A stretch of DNA of 64,000 nucleotides from CAYMCO01 sp964388955 (GTDB taxonomy: Bacteria > Chloroflexota > Anaerolineae > Anaerolineales > E44-bin32), in assembly GCA_964388955.1 (NCBI GenBank), contig CAYMCO010000017.1, positions 1-64,000 on the forward strand, read 5' to 3'. How positions within the stretch are numbered: position 1 is the first letter of the stretch; each line of letters starts with the position of its first letter. The notes beneath the pieces are model-generated. The model was not told the DNA's origin, ran no database searches, and saw only the letters and a list, made by a program, of their open reading frames with translations. The translations under genes and the position numbers were made by a program. Of this stretch, positions 59,349-64,000 are shown piece by piece.

Positions 59349-59376
59349 TTGATTTGATTGATTGGGGGAATATAAT
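59349..59376 (+). promoter_or_regulatory. promoter of the etfB-etfA-acyl-CoA dehydrogenase genes
   Basis: TTGATT at 59349-59354 and TATAAT at 59371-59376 are 16 bases apart. The leader to etfB is about 145 nt, long enough to hold a regulatory element, although none is recognised. Confidence 0.65.
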
Positions 59377-59528
59377 CCTTTGAACGCAGTCCAAGTCTCA
59401 CAGCCAGTTCGGTGAGCTCATCTGCGTCGGGCGAGGATATCAAATCCGCAGCGTCGTGAAGAAAGCTGAGCGCGGATCGGACGGGAAACACCTCATAGGC
59501 CAAGGCAGGCACTGGACCAGGAGATCCT

Positions 59529-60419
59529 ATGGCGTACAACAGCATTGTGCTGGTCAAGCAAGTGCCCGACACTTCAAACATCAGCGGGCAAACAATGAAG
59601 GATGATGGCACGATCAATCGAGCGGCGCTGTCGGCGATCTTCAACCCCGACGATCTGCACGCCTTGGAAATGGCGCTGCAGGTGAAAGACGAGCATGGCG
59701 GTCAGGTGATCGTGCTCACGATGGGCCCGCTGCGGGCGGCCGATGTCCTGCGTGAGGCGCTTCATCGCGGGGCGGACCGGGTCATCCTTCTTTCGGACAA
59801 GAAGTTTGCTGGGTCGGACACCCAAGCTACCTCCTATGCACTGAAATGCGCGGTCGAGAAGATCGGGGACTACGACCTGATCTTTTGTGGCCGGCAGGCA
59901 ATTGACGGCGACACCGCCCAAGTTGGCCCGCAGGTTGCAGAGAAGCTAGGCCACCCGCAAATCACGTACGCCGAGACGATCCATTCCTTGAAAGCCGAGG
60001 AAATCGTCGTCGAACGAGCATTTCCCATGGGCAAAGAGACGGTCCGGTGTCGCCTTCCCTGCCTGCTGACGGTCGTCGGCTCGGCGAACCAACCCCGCCC
60101 TCGTTCGGCCAACCTCCTGCTGGCTTTCAAGCTGGCAGCCATACCGCAGGAATTTCCTGCCCTTCTGGAAAAATGGCCAGAATTCAAGACCGAAGGCGAA
60201 TTGAAAAGCTATTTGGAACGGCGCGGCCTGAAGATCACCGTATGGAGCGGCGCTGATATCGGTATCGACTACGACAAGGTCGGTCTCAAAGCCTCACCGA
60301 CGAAAGTGTCAAAGGTTGAGTATGTCGTCCTCGAAGCGAACGAGAGCAAGGAATTCGAGGCCAACAAGGAAGGCATTCAGGCGCTGGTGCAGGAATTGGT
60401 CTCGGACTACACCATATAG
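59529..60419 (+). CDS. etfB: electron transfer flavoprotein, beta subunit
   Basis: This 296-aa subunit carries electrons from acyl-CoA dehydrogenase. It begins with NSIVLVKQVPDTSN and contains GADRVILLSDKKFAGSDTQATSY and FCGRQAIDGDTAQVGPQVAE, the nucleotide-binding ETF signature near residue 115-135, then LPCLLTVVGSANQPRPRS. The C-terminal extension of about 40 residues is longer than in the mitochondrial type. Some ETFs bind FAD here and bifurcate electrons; that cannot be settled by sight. ATG 59529 follows AGGAGAT. Confidence 0.95.
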   Translation: MAYNSIVLVKQVPDTSNISGQTMKDDGTINRAALSAIFNPDDLHALEMALQVKDEHGGQVIVLTMGPLRAADVLREALHRGADRVILLSDKKFAGSDTQATSYALKCAVEKIGDYDLIFCGRQAIDGDTAQVGPQVAEKLGHPQITYAETIHSLKAEEIVVERAFPMGKETVRCRLPCLLTVVGSANQPRPRSANLLLAFKLAAIPQEFPALLEKWPEFKTEGELKSYLERRGLKITVWSGADIGIDYDKVGLKASPTKVSKVEYVVLEANESKEFEANKEGIQALVQELVSDYTI

Positions 60420-60591
60420 GTTCCTTTCAAATCGCTCCGGGCGTGCGGGGTTCGAGAACCGTGAGCGCGGGATGTGAGGCACTCATTGGGATAGTCCGTT
60501 GGATCTCTGGCAGGTCTCATTTGCGGGGAAGCGGTACCAACGGTCAGACTGGAGGACTCATGAACGCGGATGTTGACACGGATGGGAAGGG

Positions 60592-61608
60592 ATGAGCGAA
60601 GCAAGGGAGGTTTGGGTCTTCATCGAGCAAGAGAAGGGGCGCATCGCCACAGTCAGCCTTGAATTGCTCACCAAAGCTGCTGAGCTGGCCGAGCAGTTGA
60701 GTGGTCGTGTGGGGGCTCTATTGATGGGCGATGAGGTGGTTGAACTCGCCGAGCGCATCATCCATTACGGCGCTGACAGGGTCTTCGTAGCCGACCATCC
60801 CGAATTGGCCCAATACCGCACTTTGCTATATGCTCGGGTGGCCATCGATCTGGTGAAAACATACCGACCCTACATCTTCCTGCTGGGCGCCACACCGGTC
60901 GGGCGCGACCTCGCGCCGCGCATCGCCAGTGCTTGTGAAGCTGGTCTCACCGCCGACTGCACCGCGCTCGAGATTGGGGATCTGGAACGAAGAGGAAAGG
61001 CATACAAGGACCTGCTGTACCAGATACGCCCCGCCTTTGGTGGCAACCTCTTAGCGACAATCGTCACCCCTGAAATGCATCCGCAGATGGCCACTGTGCG
61101 CGAAGGCGTTATGCGCTTGGGAGAACCCGATGTGACCCACCAGGGCGAAGTGGTGATGATCGAACCTCGGTTTGTAGAGGGCGATTTTTTCCTGGAGGTG
61201 CTCGAGCGAAGGATGTGGCCATCCACCGTGGACCTGAAGGGTACCTCCGTTATCGTCGCCGGCGGTGCGGGGGTGGGAAGTCGAGAGAACTTCAAGTTGC
61301 TCTACGACCTGGCTGAGGCATTGGGAGGCGAAGTGGCCGGTTCAAGGGCGGCGGTCGACGCCGGCTTCATCCCTCAAGAACTGCAGGTCGGGCAGACCGG
61401 TGTGACTGTCCGCCCACGGTTGTACATCGCGGTTGGCATTTCCGGCGCGGTGCAGCATCGCGCCGGCATGGACCAGTCGAGCAAGATCGTCGCCATCAAC
61501 ATCGATCCCCACGCGCCCATCTTTGAGATCGCCGATTACAAGATCGTGGGGGATCTGAAGGAAGTGGTGCCTCAATTGATCCGAATGGTACGGGAGGGCA
61601 CCGAGTAG
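60592..61608 (+). CDS. etfA: electron transfer flavoprotein, alpha subunit
   Basis: The 338-aa subunit binds FAD through the C-terminal domain: AGGAGVGSRENF near 223, GSRAAVDAGFIP near 250 and GQTGVTVRPRLYIAVGISGAVQHRAGM near 268-294, with NIDPHAPIFEIADYKIVGD following. The N-terminal domain (1-190) pairs with EtfB. The gene lies 172 bp after etfB. The gap has no promoter or terminator I can name, and acyl-CoA dehydrogenase follows after 10 bp. Confidence 0.96.
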   Translation: MSEAREVWVFIEQEKGRIATVSLELLTKAAELAEQLSGRVGALLMGDEVVELAERIIHYGADRVFVADHPELAQYRTLLYARVAIDLVKTYRPYIFLLGATPVGRDLAPRIASACEAGLTADCTALEIGDLERRGKAYKDLLYQIRPAFGGNLLATIVTPEMHPQMATVREGVMRLGEPDVTHQGEVVMIEPRFVEGDFFLEVLERRMWPSTVDLKGTSVIVAGGAGVGSRENFKLLYDLAEALGGEVAGSRAAVDAGFIPQELQVGQTGVTVRPRLYIAVGISGAVQHRAGMDQSSKIVAINIDPHAPIFEIADYKIVGDLKEVVPQLIRMVREGTE

Positions 61609-61618
61609 GGAGAGAGGT

Positions 61619-63349
61619 ATGTCAGAGAACTTCTTCACCGACAATCCGGATTTGCAGGGCCATCTTGACCGCCTCGATCTATCCGAGGTTGTGGAGGTGC
61701 TTGAACAGGGCTATCGCAATCAGCGAATGTATCCCGCAGCCCCTCGGAACTACGCCGACGCCAAGGATAACTACCGCCTGCTACTGACGCTGCTGGGGGA
61801 GATCTGCGCCGAGCATGTCGCGCCGCGCGCGGCCGAGGCGGACGAGGAAGGCTTGCGATTTGTGGACGGCCAGGTCACCCACGCTGCAGCCACGGACGAT
61901 GCCATGGCGACATTGCGCCAGGCCGGCTTGGTGCACGCGACATTGCCTTGGGAATACGGCGGGTTGAACCTGCCGGGGTCCATCCTTCAGATGTGCGTTG
62001 AAATCATCTCACGTGCAGATTCTTCGCTGATGGGCGTCTATGGATTGCAGGAGATCGCGGCTCTGATGATTAACGAGTTCGGTGATGAGGAGATGAAAGA
62101 CCGGATCCTGCCACGTATGGTCCGGGGAGAGTTGGTCGGCGGCGCGATGGTGCTTACAGAGCCCGACGCCGGGTCTGATCTCGGATCGGTGCGGACACGG
62201 GCGACGTTCGACGAGGGCGCTGGGGAATGGCGCCTCAACGGCGTCAAGCGCTTCATCACCAATGGCGATGCGGACGTGCTTCTCGTCGTCGCACGTTCCG
62301 AAGAAGGATCGAAAGACGCCCGCGGTGTGTCGATGTTTGAAGTGACTGCCGACGAGACGGTCCGCGTGCGCCGTATCGAAAGAAAACTAGGGTTGAAAGC
62401 ATCGCCTACCTGCGAAATCGAATTCACCAACACCCCTGCTCGCTTGATTGGTAGGCGTCGCTTTGGCTTGATCCGATACGCCATGGCCATGATGAACGGG
62501 GCTAGGCTCGCGGTGGGTGCGCAGGCATTGGGCATCGCCGAAGCCGCCTACCGCGAGGCCTACCGCTATGCGCAGAAGCGAGTGCAGTTTGGGCAAACGA
62601 TCAACCAGATCCCTGCGGTGTACCGCATGTTGCTCTCGATGCGCGGCGAGATCACCGCCACACGTGCATTGCTCTACGAGACCGCACGCTGGGTGGATCT
62701 AGCCAAGGCGTACGAGCGCCTAAAAGAACGCGGTGAGCTCAGCTCCGAGGACATCGCGCGCCTCAAGCAGGTGCGCAGGCTGACAGATGTCTTGACTCCT
62801 TTGGTGAAGTACCACGCAAGTGAAGCGGTCAACCGGATCTGTTACCAAGCAATGCAGGTTCATGGCGGGGCAGGCTACATGCACGACTTCAACATTGAGC
62901 GCCTCTTCCGTGACGCCCGGGTCACCAGCATCTATGAGGGCACCAGCCAGCTCCAGATTGTAGCCGCCACCGGCGGATTGCTCGGTCACTCCCTTGACAG
63001 CCTCTTGGATCAATGGGCAGTACAAGATTTCGGAGAGGAACTTGCGGACCTCAAAGCCCAAGTGGTGGAAGCCACGGCGCTCTTGAACCGCTCTATCGAC
63101 CATCTGAGAGAGGAGGAGGACCGCGCTCTGATCGACTATTACGCCTCCGATTTGGCCGATATCGCGGTGTATGTAGTCAACTCGTGGCTGGTCCTGCAGG
63201 TGGCGCGTGAGTCGGAGCGCAAGTGCGAGCTAGCCCGAGTTTACATTGGTGAGACCATGCCCAAGCTTCGCGGCAGGGTGGCCAGACTGCAGGCCATTGA
63301 TCCAGCGCCAGTCGAATCCAAAGACGTTATCCTGGCCGAAGAGATCTAG
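61619..63349 (+). CDS. acyl-CoA dehydrogenase, large form
   Basis: The 576-aa flavoenzyme oxidises acyl-CoA to enoyl-CoA and passes electrons to the ETF encoded just upstream. The flavin and substrate signatures are LTEPDAGSDLGSVRTRA near 180, GVKRFITNGDADVLLV near 205, and the catalytic Glu in YEGTSQLQIVAATGG near residue 440. The extra N-terminal 60 residues and C-terminal helical extension (about 455-576) put it in the long ACAD group. ATG 61619 has GGAGAGAGG upstream. Substrate chain length is not obvious from the sequence. Confidence 0.95.
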   Translation: MSENFFTDNPDLQGHLDRLDLSEVVEVLEQGYRNQRMYPAAPRNYADAKDNYRLLLTLLGEICAEHVAPRAAEADEEGLRFVDGQVTHAAATDDAMATLRQAGLVHATLPWEYGGLNLPGSILQMCVEIISRADSSLMGVYGLQEIAALMINEFGDEEMKDRILPRMVRGELVGGAMVLTEPDAGSDLGSVRTRATFDEGAGEWRLNGVKRFITNGDADVLLVVARSEEGSKDARGVSMFEVTADETVRVRRIERKLGLKASPTCEIEFTNTPARLIGRRRFGLIRYAMAMMNGARLAVGAQALGIAEAAYREAYRYAQKRVQFGQTINQIPAVYRMLLSMRGEITATRALLYETARWVDLAKAYERLKERGELSSEDIARLKQVRRLTDVLTPLVKYHASEAVNRICYQAMQVHGGAGYMHDFNIERLFRDARVTSIYEGTSQLQIVAATGGLLGHSLDSLLDQWAVQDFGEELADLKAQVVEATALLNRSIDHLREEEDRALIDYYASDLADIAVYVVNSWLVLQVARESERKCELARVYIGETMPKLRGRVARLQAIDPAPVESKDVILAEEI

Positions 63350-64000
63350 TTCACTGTCACGGGTGTCTGGTCGCTAAGGAAGTTTGAAGAAATCGGCCCC
63401 TTGGGGAGGAGGGCCGTCTCTCATTGAGAGGGAGAGAAGCCTCTGCCAACGTGGGGGCCTCGTTTCATTCTGCATCCACGGATACATCCCGCTTCGGGGA
63501 TATCCACCTCATTCTCAGAGTGCAACTGTCAGGGAAAGCCCCTGGAATTGCAGTCTCAGGACAAGGGCGAGTTTCTGCTATTCCACTTGTCTCAAGGTAT
63601 TCGCAATCCTAGGCTGTTTCTAGATCAATTCTTGGGGGCAGGTCACAGGATGTATCGCGATCTTGTTTGCAACATAACGCTTGTGCTGCCGGTTGAGCTT
63701 CTACCATCGGCCCAGGCGGAAGTTCCGACTGTTGGCCCTCGCTCGTCTGTTCCCTCACAAGTCGCAGATGATTTGGAAGATAGATCCGCCGAAGTCAAAG
63801 CTGCGAAGGCATTTTCGCAATAGAGGTGGGGCCTTTCAAACCGGCCAGTGTGGGCAAGAGCTTCAACGAACGGTGAATAACGTACACGAAAACGATGGAA
63901 ATCAGTGCGAAATATCATGGAGGCCTGCTAGATCTCTGATCATGGAAGGTCGAATCCTGTATTGTGGGACTCGGCCCATGAAGCTTTTCAAAATAACGTG
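63350..64000. other. intergenic to window end, no gene supported
   Basis: Short frames exist on both strands (for example 63548-63823 plus and 63643-63918 minus) but conflict with each other and lack start signals. A CGGCCC/GGGCCG hairpin lies at 63394-63416, after the acyl-CoA dehydrogenase stop, followed by TCTCTCATT, which is at best a weak terminator. Confidence 0.4.

Noticed and set aside
63548..63823. 91-aa plus-strand frame near the window end
   Set aside because: It conflicts with an equally long minus-strand frame, has no ribosome-binding site and matches no family.
63930..63985. Possible attR: GGTCGAATCCTGT-like string resembling the tRNA-Lys T arm
   Set aside because: It differs by several bases and a gap from the tRNA 3' end, so it is no better than chance.

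Overview
The window looks like chromosomal DNA of a high-GC, monoderm-like bacterium, most likely a member of the Chloroflexota near Anaerolineae. This is inferred, not proven. The support is three LytR-CpsA-Psr proteins, many lipoproteins and anchored proteins with Thr/Pro-rich linkers, a G5/3D-type cell-wall protein, frequent GTG and TTG starts, and an L31 protein fused to an RNA-polymerase-alpha-CTD-like domain. A run of exactly 100 N flanked by the same 55 bases on both sides shows that this is a draft, probably metagenome-derived, scaffold.

0.3-1.7 kb: a complete insertion sequence with a 14-bp target duplication, inserted directly against the -35 box of the L21 promoter. 1.7-8.4 kb (+): rplU, rpmA, an L31/alpha-CTD fusion, tdk, hpt, a CCA-adding/poly(A) polymerase-type enzyme, dinB and a glycosidase-like/NTF2-like fusion. 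8.6-12.4 kb (-): OsmC protein, anti-sigma factor, ECF sigma factor, an M20 peptidase and a PfkB-like protein lacking its usual catalytic Asp. 13.1-14.2 kb (+): a response regulator with a degenerate receiver and a 57-aa protein. 14.3-23.4 kb (-): solitary DNA methyltransferase, argS, rpsT, a large GAF/PAS histidine kinase and a TPR protein.

23.5-34.7 kb: LysM lipoprotein, repeat-containing lipoprotein with a probable CTG start, acetyltransferase-like protein, GH1 glycosidase, tRNA-Ser(GGA), SRP RNA, G5/3D protein, two tandem LCP proteins, rsmA and a dolichol-phosphate-mannose-synthase-like glycosyltransferase. 34.8-41.9 kb: Roadblock protein, DedA, PrsW-like protease, a DsbA-cyclophilin fusion, tRNA-Sec, M50 protease, Bcp peroxiredoxin and a second OsmC protein. 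41.9-49.3 kb (-): a molybdopterin cluster (MoeA-PBP fusion, MoeA) with a UbiA prenyltransferase and a cupin-like protein, then an operon-like proline dehydrogenase, SDR and DinB-fold set. 50-51 kb: a third LCP protein and tRNA-Lys(CTT).

51.1-57.5 kb is an accessory segment starting beside tRNA-Lys. It holds a broken tyrosine recombinase, unrecognised small and membrane proteins including a 53-aa two-helix protein overlapping the next gene, a PH-like protein, an orphan lipoprotein and a secreted-type gene with an in-frame TAG. It is visibly less GC-rich. 57.5-63.3 kb returns to metabolism: a CoA-transferase divergent from etfB-etfA-acyl-CoA dehydrogenase, a plausible acyl-CoA oxidation module. 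The last 650 bases hold no gene I can support.

Several genes share one promoter design, a strong or extended -10 box 7-9 nt before the start codon with no ribosome-binding site, suggesting leaderless mRNAs. No single clearly new defence or mobile system is visible. The best candidates for undescribed biology are the 52.1-53.7 kb membrane cassette, the L31/alpha-CTD fusion, and the solitary methyltransferase with its extra C-terminal domain.
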